Positions 35,788 to 43,432 of a stretch of DNA of 64,000 nt are shown one piece after another. The DNA comes from an uncultured Lachnospiraceae bacterium (GTDB taxonomy: Bacteria; Bacillota; Clostridia; Lachnospirales; Lachnospiraceae): contig CAJTPF010000012.1 in the NCBI GenBank assembly GCA_910578175.1, positions 15,308 through 79,307 of the forward strand, read 5' to 3'. The notes under the pieces were generated by a model, which was not told the DNA's origin, did not search any database, and saw only the letters and a list, made by a program, of their open reading frames with translations. Numbering within the stretch: the stretch's first letter is position 1; each line of letters starts with the position of its first letter. The position numbers and the translations under genes are program-made.

Positions 35788-36360
35788 TTGATACGAAAGA
35801 CAAAACGGATGGTTATGGGAATTATGGCAGTGATCTGTCTGGCACGGAACCCGGTATTTGTGTACGGAAAATACACATTCACATCAATCACTGAAAAACA
35901 GGAGAAGAGTTATTGGTGCTGGGTGGCGACAGCAAGAGGTATTGCCAGAGGAGAAGTGTTTGTTGGGAAAACACAAACGGATGCTGTGATTGCAGTAAAA
36001 GGAGAAAATGTTAATAAAGGAGGAACGGTTCAGGAATTGGAATCGGCCGCCGAATATTTTGCCCCCGGAAAAAATTTTTGCATACGATACCGGGCATTCA
36101 CTTTTAGTGAGATCGTAAGCGCCATAGAAGCAGGTCATTTAGTAGGAGCTAACTGGGGCTATTATTACGGTTCTGTAAGAAATGGCGGACATTCGGTTTT
36201 TATTGTCGGATATAATTCTAATAACGGACAGCAGACGGTCGTATATTGTGAACCGTTGATAGGAGAGATTCAACAGAAAAAATACAGTGATTTTGTAAGC
36301 GGTTCCGAAAAGAATTATAATGTAAGATATGAGCAGAGTATTTATGTTTCATATAAGTAA
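35788..36360 (+). CDS. secreted papain-like cysteine peptidase (C39/C70-like)
   Basis: A 190-residue protein with an N-terminal signal peptide (K/R-rich start, hydrophobic segment ending near residue 27). The core has the papain-like pattern: Gln38 (oxyanion hole) and catalytic Cys44 in EKSYWCWVA, His135 in NGGHSVFIVGY and an acidic residue in VVYCEP (Glu155). This is the order of C39/C70 bacterial peptidases. The start is TTG at 35788, seven bases after AGAAAGGAGA. It is followed by a membrane-anchored partner at 36422 and preceded by direct repeats. A role as a secreted processing protease, toxin or competition factor is possible but not shown. Confidence 0.7.
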   Translation: MIRKTKRMVMGIMAVICLARNPVFVYGKYTFTSITEKQEKSYWCWVATARGIARGEVFVGKTQTDAVIAVKGENVNKGGTVQELESAAEYFAPGKNFCIRYRAFTFSEIVSAIEAGHLVGANWGYYYGSVRNGGHSVFIVGYNSNNGQQTVVYCEPLIGEIQQKKYSDFVSGSEKNYNVRYEQSIYVSYK

Positions 36361-36421
36361 TCCGTTAAGTCGGCATATTTGGGAAGAGTATTTTTTATAG
36401 AATGCAGAGAGGGAACAGATT

Positions 36422-37321
36422 ATGAATAAATTAATAAAAATACAAACGATACTGTGGATAGTACTGACGGCAGGTATGATGATCCTGAAGACGGCTGCTG
36501 TTTCTGCCGAAGAAACGGCAAGGCTGACCGTGGAACAGGTAAAAGAGGAAATTGAGAAATATATAAATAATGAACAGAAAGCTAATAAAACCATGTTTAC
36601 ACCCTGGGAATATGATATGGAGGAGTTATGCGAACTGAATGAATTATTTTTTATGATAAATGATTATATAGGGGGACAGGGAGTAAAAACCATCGTGGAA
36701 GAAGATCCGGTTAATGAAGACTATAATGCAGTGAAGTGGTATTTACCGTTTATAAATATGTCAGGAAAAACAGGATATCTGATTTTTGAAGAAAACAACG
36801 GAAAAATAGAATGGTCAAACAGTAGTATCGGAACATCACAATATTATGATATGAAGGTTCGGGAAGGAAAATATGAAGGAATTATTTTGGAGGAAGTGGA
36901 AGAAGAATTTTATTGTAATAGCGCCGCATATGGTTTTAAATTTACTTATATTAAAATGAAAGACGGAAGAGAATATGTGATTCCGTTTATCAGCGAAAAT
37001 GTCAGTGAATGGAATTCATTGGTTTGTAAGAAAATATATACAGCTCAGGAGTTTTTTACGATCATGTACCGATATTATGATGAACCTACATTGGAGGAGC
37101 TGACAGAGCGGTCGGAAACTATGGATAATACGACTACCGGTATCACCTATTTTAGGGAGACGCCTTTGGATAGGAATACGGTTCTTCCGGGAAGGATGCC
37201 GAATGATTTAAAGGTAACAAAAAAATATATATTTAAGGTTGCCGGCGGCGGAGCAGCAGGGATTTGTATCATATGTCTGGTCATACGAAAAAAGAGAAAA
37301 TCTTATGGATTTACATTATAG
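36422..37321 (+). CDS. membrane-anchored extracellular hypothetical protein, partner of the peptidase
   Basis: A 299-residue protein with a signal peptide (about residues 1-30, VLTAGMMILKTAAVSA) and a C-terminal transmembrane helix near the end (VAGGGAAGICIICLVI) followed by KKRKS. The middle is a soluble extracellular domain with many acidic residues and no recognised motif. It is separated by 61 bases from the peptidase gene and preceded by GAGAGG. It could be an immunity protein, substrate or anchor for the peptidase. Its 3' end overlaps the convergent histidine-kinase gene by 19 bases. I do not recognise the family. Confidence 0.6.
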   Translation: MNKLIKIQTILWIVLTAGMMILKTAAVSAEETARLTVEQVKEEIEKYINNEQKANKTMFTPWEYDMEELCELNELFFMINDYIGGQGVKTIVEEDPVNEDYNAVKWYLPFINMSGKTGYLIFEENNGKIEWSNSSIGTSQYYDMKVREGKYEGIILEEVEEEFYCNSAAYGFKFTYIKMKDGREYVIPFISENVSEWNSLVCKKIYTAQEFFTIMYRYYDEPTLEELTERSETMDNTTTGITYFRETPLDRNTVLPGRMPNDLKVTKKYIFKVAGGGAAGICIICLVIRKKRKSYGFTL

Positions 37322-38649
37322 GATTCAGGCTGTTTCAGGCAAAGCGTGATTGTAAAGATATTATCAGCAGTGTTAATATCCATGGTTCCGTTATATTTTT
37401 CCGTGATCTCGCTTATAATCATCAATCCCAGACCATGATTTTTTTTATCGGATTTTGAGGTAAGATATTTTGTATCCCCGGGTGAAGATTTTGTCCGGGG
37501 ATATAAATCTTTATATGGGTTGGAACAGACAATGGTAGTACGGCCATTGTAACACCCCATGGCAAAACGGATGATTCGACTGGATACAGGCTCTGCTTTC
37601 ATACAGGATTCAATTGCATTGTCCAGCAGATTTCCCAGTAAGATACTTAAATCGATGGGAGCCACAGGTATGTCCTCATATTCCAGATGATATTTAAACT
37701 GAATCTGATTCTGGCGGCAGACATTCCTTTTATATGTCAGAAGTGCCGATACTACAGGATTTTTGGCATCGATAAAAGAATCCGTCCTGCTCAGGGATTC
37801 TTCCAGTCCGGCAATATAAGAGGAGAGACGGGGATACTCTTTCTGATCCAGCAGTTCTTTTATGGTAATCAGGTGATTTTTATAATCATGTCTGATTTTT
37901 TTGATTTCTTTTAAATTTCTTCCGGAATCTTCATATAATCTTGCCTGGTATTTGTGATATTCTAACTGCCGGTTCATATTCAGGGTTTGATGATAAACGG
38001 CAATGCTTTTTTCGTATATCATACAGATACAGAAAAAGATCAGGGCGGAAAATGCATAAATAAACTGCAGTTTATTAAACAGTTCTTTGTCAGTTGAGAT
38101 TTTACTGATATAAGAAAAATAATAATGCATTATAAATTGAAAGAACAGGATTAAAAAGATAATGGAAAAAAAGCAATTAACAGCAGAATACTTTTTATAT
38201 CGGCTGTATTCCTCCATGATCAGGATCATTGAGTAGGAAAGGATCAGTACCGTAAAAAAATTAATGTAGGTATTGCTTTTATATATTTCCAGATTATTCG
38301 GAAGACCGGTTAAACCGTTGACCGCACTAAGGAATGCTATCTCTGCGGCAGGGATTAAAATCGTAGTTAATATGTATAAGATAGCTTTTTTAAAGATGGA
38401 TCCTTTAAATAAAAGAGATATAAAGATAATATCCAATATTACTTCAAATGTGGAGGATAAAACGGAACTGTCCAGATCAATACGGCGGTTGCTGGCTATT
38501 CTGACTCCGACGCAGAGCAGGCAGTAAAAAGAGATGGCCAGAACCGGATGAAAGCCTTTTAATCTGCATTCCAGAAAGAAATGAAACCATTTATATAATA
38601 GTATGGAAAATAATATGATCGACAGAAAAATGATTAAAAAACGTTCCAT
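37303..38649 (-). CDS. multi-pass sensor histidine kinase (GHKL/AgrC-VirS type)
   Basis: About seven hydrophobic helices in the first ~220 residues are followed by a coiled segment and a kinase core. The phosphorylation box is RHDYKNH (histidine next to Asp-Tyr-Lys), the N-box is LGNLLDNAIESC and the G-box is NHGLGLMIISE. This is the GHKL family (AgrC, VirS, ComD) that senses peptides through many membrane helices. The ATG at 38649 follows AAAGGA; an upstream in-frame ATG at 38685 overlaps a TATAAT promoter element and is rejected. It is divergent from the LytTR regulator at 38783. The signal is unknown. The secreted peptidase genes nearby are plausible targets. Confidence 0.85.
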   Translation of the reverse strand: MERFLIIFLSIILFSILLYKWFHFFLECRLKGFHPVLAISFYCLLCVGVRIASNRRIDLDSSVLSSTFEVILDIIFISLLFKGSIFKKAILYILTTILIPAAEIAFLSAVNGLTGLPNNLEIYKSNTYINFFTVLILSYSMILIMEEYSRYKKYSAVNCFFSIIFLILFFQFIMHYYFSYISKISTDKELFNKLQFIYAFSALIFFCICMIYEKSIAVYHQTLNMNRQLEYHKYQARLYEDSGRNLKEIKKIRHDYKNHLITIKELLDQKEYPRLSSYIAGLEESLSRTDSFIDAKNPVVSALLTYKRNVCRQNQIQFKYHLEYEDIPVAPIDLSILLGNLLDNAIESCMKAEPVSSRIIRFAMGCYNGRTTIVCSNPYKDLYPRTKSSPGDTKYLTSKSDKKNHGLGLMIISEITEKYNGTMDINTADNIFTITLCLKQPESYNVNP

Positions 38650-38782
38650 TTCTTTTTCCTTTGTTAAGTGATAGAATTTTTTCATATTATAACATAGATA
38701 AAAAATAAATAAAATAAGGAATTGTTTAACCGGAACACAAATGATAAAATATATATTATTGAATTACGGGAGCGATGGTTTT

Positions 38783-39541
38783 ATGGCATATCGGATTGCT
38801 TTGTGCGAAGATGAAGAGTTTTACCGGAACGAACTGGTACAAATGTTAAACAGGTATTCAGAAGAAAATCAGGATTGTTTTGAAATATATTCTTTTAAAA
38901 GCGGAGAGGAACTGTTGGAGCAGTATTCGGAGGTTTATTTTAATATTTTGTTTCTGGATGTGGAGATGGAGGGATTATCTGGAATCGGAGCGGCGGAAAA
39001 AATCCGGACACAGGATGAAAATGTGGTGATGATTTTTGTGACGGCATATGAAGACTTTGCTTTAGAGGCGTTTCGTGTATCGGCCTATCAGTATTTGCTG
39101 AAGCCGGTAAAATATGAAAATCTGAATATGATTTTAAACAGGGTGCTCAATCAAATCCGGATCAATACCATTCATAAAGGATTAACGGAACAATTCATCT
39201 CGGTAGAATCAACGGACGGTATCATACAGCTTCATACAGATGATATAATATATATCGAAAAGATAAAGAACCGGGTTGATTATCATACGACGCACCGTAT
39301 ATATCAAAGCTATGATACGGTCAAATCCCTGATAAAACGGCTGAATCCCGTGGATTTTGTGCAGATTAACCAGGGGGAGATCGTAAATTGGAAAAAAGTG
39401 AAGGATATTTCGGATAACACTATTCTGGTGGGAGATGTGGAGCTGCAGATAAGCCGTAAAAATAAGAAGAAATTAAAAGAACGATATGACAGGGATGTTA
39501 TGAAAACAATGGCAAAAAAACTGATGGATAAGGTTGAGTAA
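38783..39541 (+). CDS. LytTR-family response regulator (AgrA/VirR type)
   Basis: A receiver domain (acidic pair Glu9-Asp10, phosphoacceptor Asp59 in LFLDVEMEG, Thr-Ala in VTAYEDF and Lys in LLKPVKY) is joined to a LytTR DNA-binding domain (SVESTDGIIQLHTDD, then IYQSYDTVKSL and FVQINQGEIVN, the family signature). The start at 38783 is supported by GGGAG, and 38741 is less likely. It is divergent from the histidine kinase. The most likely target is the peptidase operon with the 21-base-spaced repeats at 35668, because such repeats are known binding sites for this class. A peptide signal gene was not found, so the signal is unknown. Confidence 0.88.
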   Translation: MAYRIALCEDEEFYRNELVQMLNRYSEENQDCFEIYSFKSGEELLEQYSEVYFNILFLDVEMEGLSGIGAAEKIRTQDENVVMIFVTAYEDFALEAFRVSAYQYLLKPVKYENLNMILNRVLNQIRINTIHKGLTEQFISVESTDGIIQLHTDDIIYIEKIKNRVDYHTTHRIYQSYDTVKSLIKRLNPVDFVQINQGEIVNWKKVKDISDNTILVGDVELQISRKNKKKLKERYDRDVMKTMAKKLMDKVE

Positions 39542-39646
39542 ACGATTTGGAAGAATTGCGGCGGGCATATTGTAAGTTTTGCTGTTTTGGCTTCAATGCC
39601 TGCTATTCTCTGCCGGAAACGCAGAATTTTGTCTGACAAAAAAATG

Positions 39647-39675
39647 TTGACTTACCATGATTTGTATGCTATATT
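39647..39675 (+). promoter_or_regulatory. sigma-A promoter upstream of rpmG
   Basis: TTGACT (39647-39652) and TATATT (39670-39675), spaced 17 bases. It lies about 95 bases before the rpmG start, so it probably drives rpmG-secE-nusG. Confidence 0.75.
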
Positions 39676-39771
39676 AATGGAGCAAAGGAAGAAGTCTTTT
39701 TTTTTTGCTTTAAATTCCGGAAACGGATTTGAAGCGGCACAAGCTAGAAATTGAAGTGGAGGTGGACTGTT

Positions 39772-39921
39772 GTGCGCGTAAAGATAACATTGGCATGTAC
39801 GGAGTGTAAGCAGCGTAATTATAATATGACGAAGGACAAAAAAACACATCCGGACAGAATGGAAACAAAGAAGTATTGTAAGTTTTGCAGGTCTCACACA
39901 TTACACAAGGAAACAAAGTAG
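39772..39921 (+). CDS. rpmG: 50S ribosomal protein L33 (bL33, zinc-binding form)
   Basis: A 49-residue ribosomal protein found by reading the sequence from the GTG at 39772, with a GGAGGTGG site just upstream. It has the two cysteine pairs CTEC (9-12) and CKFC (36-39) that bind zinc, the zinc-containing form of L33. bL33 sits near the E site of the large subunit. In Firmicutes it usually precedes secE and nusG, as here. The stop is TAG at 39919. Confidence 0.93.
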   Translation: MRVKITLACTECKQRNYNMTKDKKTHPDRMETKKYCKFCRSHTLHKETK

Positions 39922-39948
39922 TCAGGTTTGATTAGGAAAGAGGTAACT

Positions 39949-40158
39949 ATGGGAGAAGCTAATTCAAAAGTAGCAGACAAAGCTCCGAAGACGAGCTGGT
40001 TCAAAGGCCTTAAATCTGAATTCAAAAAGATCATCTGGCCTGACAACGGTTCAATTGCCAGACAAACAACGGCTGTAGTTGTTATTTCTGTATTTTTAGG
40101 TGCGATAATCAAGGTTCTGGATATGCTTATTCAATTGGGTCTTGATTGGATAGTCTAG
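39949..40158 (+). CDS. secE: preprotein translocase subunit SecE
   Basis: SecE is part of the SecYEG channel that carries proteins across the membrane. The 69-residue form with one transmembrane helix (VVVISVFLGAIIKVLDMLIQ) and the conserved KSEFKKIIWPD segment before it is typical of Gram-positive bacteria. The ATG at 39949 follows AAAGAGG; the TTG at 39928 is rejected. It lies 27 bases after rpmG and before nusG, as in most bacteria. No regulation other than the rpmG promoter is visible. Confidence 0.93.
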   Translation: MGEANSKVADKAPKTSWFKGLKSEFKKIIWPDNGSIARQTTAVVVISVFLGAIIKVLDMLIQLGLDWIV

Positions 40159-40177
40159 AAGGAGAAAAGGTGATTGT

Positions 40178-40693
40178 ATGTCAGAAGCAAATTGGTATGT
40201 AGTTCATACTTATTCCGGCTATGAGAATAAGGTTAAGGCTAATATTGAAAAGACAATTGAAAACAGAAAGCTTCAGGACCAGATTTTAGAGGTTGCAGTT
40301 CCGATGCAGGATGTAGTCGAGGTTAAGAACGGTACAAAAAAACAGGTTTCCAAGAAACTGTTTCCGGGATATGTTCTTATCAACATGATCATGAATGATG
40401 ATACTTGGTATGTTGTTCGGAATACAAGAGGTGTCACGGGATTTGTGGGTCCGGGATCGAAACCGGTTCCGCTTACGGAAGCTGAGATGAAACCACTTGG
40501 AATCAAGGTTGACGAAGTAGTAGTTGATTTTGACTTGGGCGATACGGTTACTGTAACAAGCGGCGTTTGGGAAAATACTATAGGCATTATCAGGCGTATA
40601 GATCATCACAAACAAATCGTTACAATCAATGTTGACATGTTTGGTCGTGAAACACCGGTAGAGATAAGTTTCACAGATGTAAAAAAGATGTAG
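40178..40693 (+). CDS. nusG: transcription termination/antitermination factor NusG
   Basis: NusG binds RNA polymerase and couples transcription to translation and pausing. The N-terminal NGN domain is visible (NWYVVHTYSGYENKVKANIE, FPGYVLINMIMND, TRGVTGFVG). The C-terminal KOW domain begins with LGDTVTVTSGVWEN. The length of 171 residues is normal. AAGGAGAAAAGG precedes the ATG, 19 bases after secE. A 111-base gap with an L1-type RNA structure separates it from rplK. Confidence 0.95.
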   Translation: MSEANWYVVHTYSGYENKVKANIEKTIENRKLQDQILEVAVPMQDVVEVKNGTKKQVSKKLFPGYVLINMIMNDDTWYVVRNTRGVTGFVGPGSKPVPLTEAEMKPLGIKVDEVVVDFDLGDTVTVTSGVWENTIGIIRRIDHHKQIVTINVDMFGRETPVEISFTDVKKM

Positions 40694-40723
40694 AAGATGA
40701 ATATCTGCTTATTGCAGAAGGAC

Positions 40724-40785
40724 GTGGGAGGATAAGCCTTTCGAAATCCAATATGATTTTGGATGATTTCTTCCGATAATACCAC
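40724..40785 (+). promoter_or_regulatory. putative L1 autoregulatory RNA site before rplK
   Basis: GTGGGAGGA (40724-40732) and TCTTCCGATAATACCAC (40769-40785) pair as GTGG with CCAC and GGAGGA with TCTTCC, with an internal hairpin (40743-40770). It ends just before the AGGAGG site of rplK. The same halves recur before rplA, which supports an L1-binding role in the rplK-rplA mRNA. Confidence 0.6.
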
Positions 40786-40804
40786 AATATTAGGAGGTGC
40801 CATA

Positions 40805-41230
40805 ATGGCTAAGAAAGTAGAAGGATATATTAAGTTACAGATTGCAGCTGGTAAGGCAACACCAGCACCACCGGTTGGTCCTGCACTTGGACAGCATGGT
40901 GTTAATATCGTACAGTTTACAAAGGAATTTAATGCAAGAACAGCTGACCAGGAAGGAATGATCATTCCGGTTGTCATAACCGTATATTCAGACAGAAGTT
41001 TCAGCTTCATTACCAAAACCCCGCCGGCAGCAGTATTGTTAAAGAAAGCCTGCAAGATTCAGTCCGGTTCAGGCGTTCCGAACAAGAATAAGGTTGCTTC
41101 CATTTCAAAGGCTGAGATTCAGAAGATTGCTGAACTTAAGATGCCTGATTTAAATGCTGCTTCTGTTGAAGCTGCCATGAGCATGATAGCAGGTACTGCC
41201 AGAAGTATGGGAATCACGGTAGTTGATTAA
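40805..41230 (+). CDS. rplK: 50S ribosomal protein L11 (uL11)
   Basis: Part of the GTPase-associated centre of the large subunit. The 141-residue sequence has the typical KLQIAAGKATPAPPVGPALG and the C-terminal AMSMIAGTARSMGITV segment. The ATG at 40805 follows AGGAGGTGCCATA; the ATG at 40763 lies in the untranslated RNA structure and is rejected. The gene is probably co-transcribed with rplA. An L1-type site lies just before it, so L1 may repress translation of both. Confidence 0.95.
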   Translation: MAKKVEGYIKLQIAAGKATPAPPVGPALGQHGVNIVQFTKEFNARTADQEGMIIPVVITVYSDRSFSFITKTPPAAVLLKKACKIQSGSGVPNKNKVASISKAEIQKIAELKMPDLNAASVEAAMSMIAGTARSMGITVVD

Positions 41231-41252
41231 TTCTTTTTGCAAATTATAAACA

Positions 41253-41279
41253 GTGGGAGGAGTCTTCCGCTAATACCAC
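41253..41279 (+). promoter_or_regulatory. second putative L1 RNA site, before rplA
   Basis: GTGGGAGGA and TCTTCCGCTAATACCAC repeat the halves seen at 40724-40785 with one base change (GATAAT to CTAAT). Stems are GTGG-CCAC and GGAGGA-TCTTCC. It ends directly before the AGGAGG ribosome site of rplA, so binding would block translation. Confidence 0.6.
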
Positions 41280-41294
41280 TAGGAGGTTTTTAGA

Positions 41295-41990
41295 ATGAAA
41301 CGAGGAAAGAAATATGTAGAAGCAGCAAAGGCGATTGACCGTGCTACTTTATATGATACAGCAGATGCAGTGGCTTTGGTTAAAAAGTCAGCAGTTGCTA
41401 AATTTGATGAGACGATAGAAGCTCATATCAGAACAGGATGTGACGGACGTCATGCAGACCAGCAGATTCGTGGTGCCGTAGTACTGCCTCACGGAACCGG
41501 TAAAAAAGTAAGGGTTCTTGTATTTGCAAAAGGACCAAAGGCTGATGAAGCAACGGCAGCAGGTGCGGAATTTGTCGGCGGTGAGGAATTGATACCGAAG
41601 ATTCAGAATGAAAACTGGTTTGAATTTGATGTTGTTGTAGCTACACCGGATATGATGGGTGTTGTGGGACGTCTGGGACGTGTGCTCGGACCAAAGGGCT
41701 TAATGCCGAATCCTAAGGCCGGAACGGTTACAATGGATGTTGCAAAGGCTGTTGCTGATATTAAAGCAGGTAAGATTGAATACAGACTTGACAAAACAAA
41801 CATTATCCATGTGCCAATTGGAAAAGCTTCATTTACTGAAGAGCAGTTAGCGGACAACTTCCAGACACTTATGAATGCAATCAATAAGGCAAAACCTAAC
41901 ACATTAAAGGGCCAGTATTTAAGAAGCGTAACGCTTACTTCTACCATGGGTCCTGGTGTGAAGTTAAATGTTGCCAAACTGGCAAATTAA
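41295..41990 (+). CDS. rplA: 50S ribosomal protein L1 (uL1)
   Basis: L1 binds 23S rRNA at the E-site stalk and often represses its own mRNA. The 231-residue length is normal, with KRGKKYVEAAKAID at the start and LGRVLGPKGLMPNPKAGTV in the middle, a well-conserved RNA-binding region. The ATG follows AGGAGGTTTTTAGA. A second RNA structure matching the one before rplK lies just upstream, so L1 may control both rplK and rplA separately. It ends 263 bases before rplJ, which has its own promoter. Confidence 0.95.
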   Translation: MKRGKKYVEAAKAIDRATLYDTADAVALVKKSAVAKFDETIEAHIRTGCDGRHADQQIRGAVVLPHGTGKKVRVLVFAKGPKADEATAAGAEFVGGEELIPKIQNENWFEFDVVVATPDMMGVVGRLGRVLGPKGLMPNPKAGTVTMDVAKAVADIKAGKIEYRLDKTNIIHVPIGKASFTEEQLADNFQTLMNAINKAKPNTLKGQYLRSVTLTSTMGPGVKLNVAKLAN

Positions 41991-42031
41991 TCGCCGGTCA
42001 TCCGGAATATTTTAAATTTGCTAAAAAGTGA

Positions 42032-42061
42032 TTGACAATATATCAATAGATATGCTAGAAT
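42032..42061 (+). promoter_or_regulatory. sigma-A promoter with extended -10, upstream of rplJ
   Basis: TTGACA (42032-42037), an 18-base spacer, and TAGAAT (42056-42061) preceded by TGC, an extended -10. It lies right after rplA and starts the L10 leader. Confidence 0.8.
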
Positions 42062-42067
42062 GCATAT

Positions 42068-42180
42068 CGTGTAAAAAAGCCGAAGACAGCAGGTGCATTT
42101 GCTTAAATCATTGCCTGCCGAGGATGATTCAAAACATGAATATATGCCTCTTTGTCTGAACGGACGGAGAGGCTTTTTAT
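42068..42180 (+). ncRNA. L10-type ribosomal protein leader with attenuator
   Basis: The leader before rplJ contains a GC-rich structured region (GCAGG...CCTGC, 42090-42119) and an intrinsic terminator, with arms 42146-42156 and 42163-42173 (two G-U pairs) and a T run at 42174-42178. Firmicutes rplJ-rplL is known to be controlled by L10(L12) binding to such a leader. The structure is inferred from sequence. Confidence 0.65.
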
Positions 42181-42253
42181 TTTCAGGATATCGGAATCCT
42201 GCCATATATCTGTGTTTTTCGGCAACACTACTAATATAAGGAGGCAACAATTC

Positions 42254-42748
42254 ATGGCTAAGGTAGAAGTGAAACAACCTATCGTTGATGAAATTTCTGA
42301 ATTGCTTAATGGCGCAAAATCTGCTGTTTTAGTAGACTACCGCGGTCTCACTGTTGAACAGGATACAAATCTTCGTAAGCAGTTAAGAGAAGCCGGCGTG
42401 GTATACAAAGTTTACAAAAACACAATGATCAATTTTGCTGTTAAGGGTACGGAGTTTGAAGAATTAGGAAAGCATTTGGAAGGACCTACAGCGATAGCGA
42501 TATCAAAGGAAGATGCAACGGCTCCGGCAAGAGTATTATATGAATTTGCTAAGGGTGCTGAAGCACTTGAACTGAAAGCCGGTGTGGTGGAAGGCACTTA
42601 CTATGATGCTGACGGAATCAAGGTTATCGCTACCATTCCATCAAGAGAAGTGCTTATTTCCAAGCTTCTTGGAAGCATCCAGTCACCGATTGCAAACTTT
42701 GCTCGTGTTATTAAGCAGATCGCTGAAAAAGACGAAACAGTTGCATAA
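42254..42748 (+). CDS. rplJ: 50S ribosomal protein L10 (uL10)
   Basis: L10 forms the base of the L7/L12 stalk, where translation GTPases bind. The 164-residue sequence starts at the ATG at 42254, preceded by AAGGAGG; the longer frame from 42152 covers the leader RNA and is rejected. VLVDYRGLTVEQDTNLRKQL and YKVYKNTMINFAV are typical. It lies 93 bases before rplL. The attenuator before it suggests feedback control by L10 or by the L10-L12 complex. Confidence 0.95.
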   Translation: MAKVEVKQPIVDEISELLNGAKSAVLVDYRGLTVEQDTNLRKQLREAGVVYKVYKNTMINFAVKGTEFEELGKHLEGPTAIAISKEDATAPARVLYEFAKGAEALELKAGVVEGTYYDADGIKVIATIPSREVLISKLLGSIQSPIANFARVIKQIAEKDETVA

Positions 42749-42841
42749 TTAAGGAAATCAGTAAAAAATCAGCCCTACCGTCGAAAGACGGAACGGAACA
42801 GGTACGAATGTACAAAAATTGAAAAATGGAGGATATTAAAG

Positions 42842-43207
42842 ATGACAACTCAGGAAATGATTGATGTAATCAAAGGTATGACAGTTTTAGAATTAAACGA
42901 TTTAGTTAAAGCTTGTGAGGAAGAATTCGGTGTTTCTGCAGCAGCAGGCGTTGTAGTTGCAGCAGCAGGTGCAGGTGCGGCAGCAGCTGACGAAAAGTCT
43001 GAATTTGATGTTGAGTTAACATCATTCGGCGAGAAGAAGATGGATGTGATCAAGCTTGCAAAGACAGTATTAGGTTTAGGCCTGAAGGAAGCTAAAGAAG
43101 TTGTTGAGTCAGCTCCGAAGGTTATCAAGGAAGCTGCTTCCAAGGAAGAAGCTGAAGAACTTAAGGCTAAGTTCGAAGAAGCTGGAGCTACTATCACATT
43201 AAAGTAA
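42842..43207 (+). CDS. rplL: 50S ribosomal protein L7/L12 (bL12)
   Basis: The stalk protein that recruits elongation factors. The 121-residue length is typical, with an alanine-rich hinge (VVVAAAGAGAAAADE) between the N-terminal dimerisation domain and the C-terminal domain (MDVIKLAKTVLGLGLKEAKE, conserved). The ATG follows GGAGGATATTAAAG. A GC-rich hairpin with a T run at 43228-43263 ends the transcript, so rpoB is driven by its own promoter. Confidence 0.95.
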   Translation: MTTQEMIDVIKGMTVLELNDLVKACEEEFGVSAAAGVVVAAAGAGAAAADEKSEFDVELTSFGEKKMDVIKLAKTVLGLGLKEAKEVVESAPKVIKEAASKEEAEELKAKFEEAGATITLK

Positions 43208-43227
43208 TCCTTATAGAATTGGTAGTG

Positions 43228-43263
43228 AGGGATTTGCCGGGGCAACCGGCAGATCCCTTTTTT
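43228..43263 (+). terminator. intrinsic terminator after rplL
   Basis: Arms 43228-43240 and 43246-43258 (AGGGATTTGCCGG with CCGGCAGATCCCT, one mismatch) followed by T residues (43258-43263). It separates rplJL from rpoBC. Confidence 0.85.
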
Positions 43264-43296
43264 GTGAAAAAATATTACAATAAAACCAAATTTTTC

Positions 43297-43325
43297 TTGA
43301 CATAAAATTTGCAAAATGGTACAAT
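43297..43325 (+). promoter_or_regulatory. near-consensus promoter of rpoBC
   Basis: TTGACA (43297-43302) and TACAAT (43320-43325) are separated by 17 bases. A GAATGGGG/CCCCATTC hairpin (43383-43407) lies in the leader between this promoter and rpoB. Its role is unknown. Confidence 0.85.
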
Positions 43326-43432
43326 GGACAATGCACTATTGTGTGAGATAGGTGAATTGTGCCTAAAAACAGATACCTTCGGGAATGGGGAAATCCTGCC
43401 CCATTCTTAATATATTATGATGCAAGGGGTGA

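Noticed and set aside
39604..39630. Weak hairpin after the LytTR regulator gene
   Set aside because: The stem is short and interrupted and the T run is poor, so no terminator is claimed.
42152..42253. In-frame N-terminal extension of rplJ
   Set aside because: It lies in the structured L10 leader with its attenuator. The AAGGAGG site points to the ATG at 42254.
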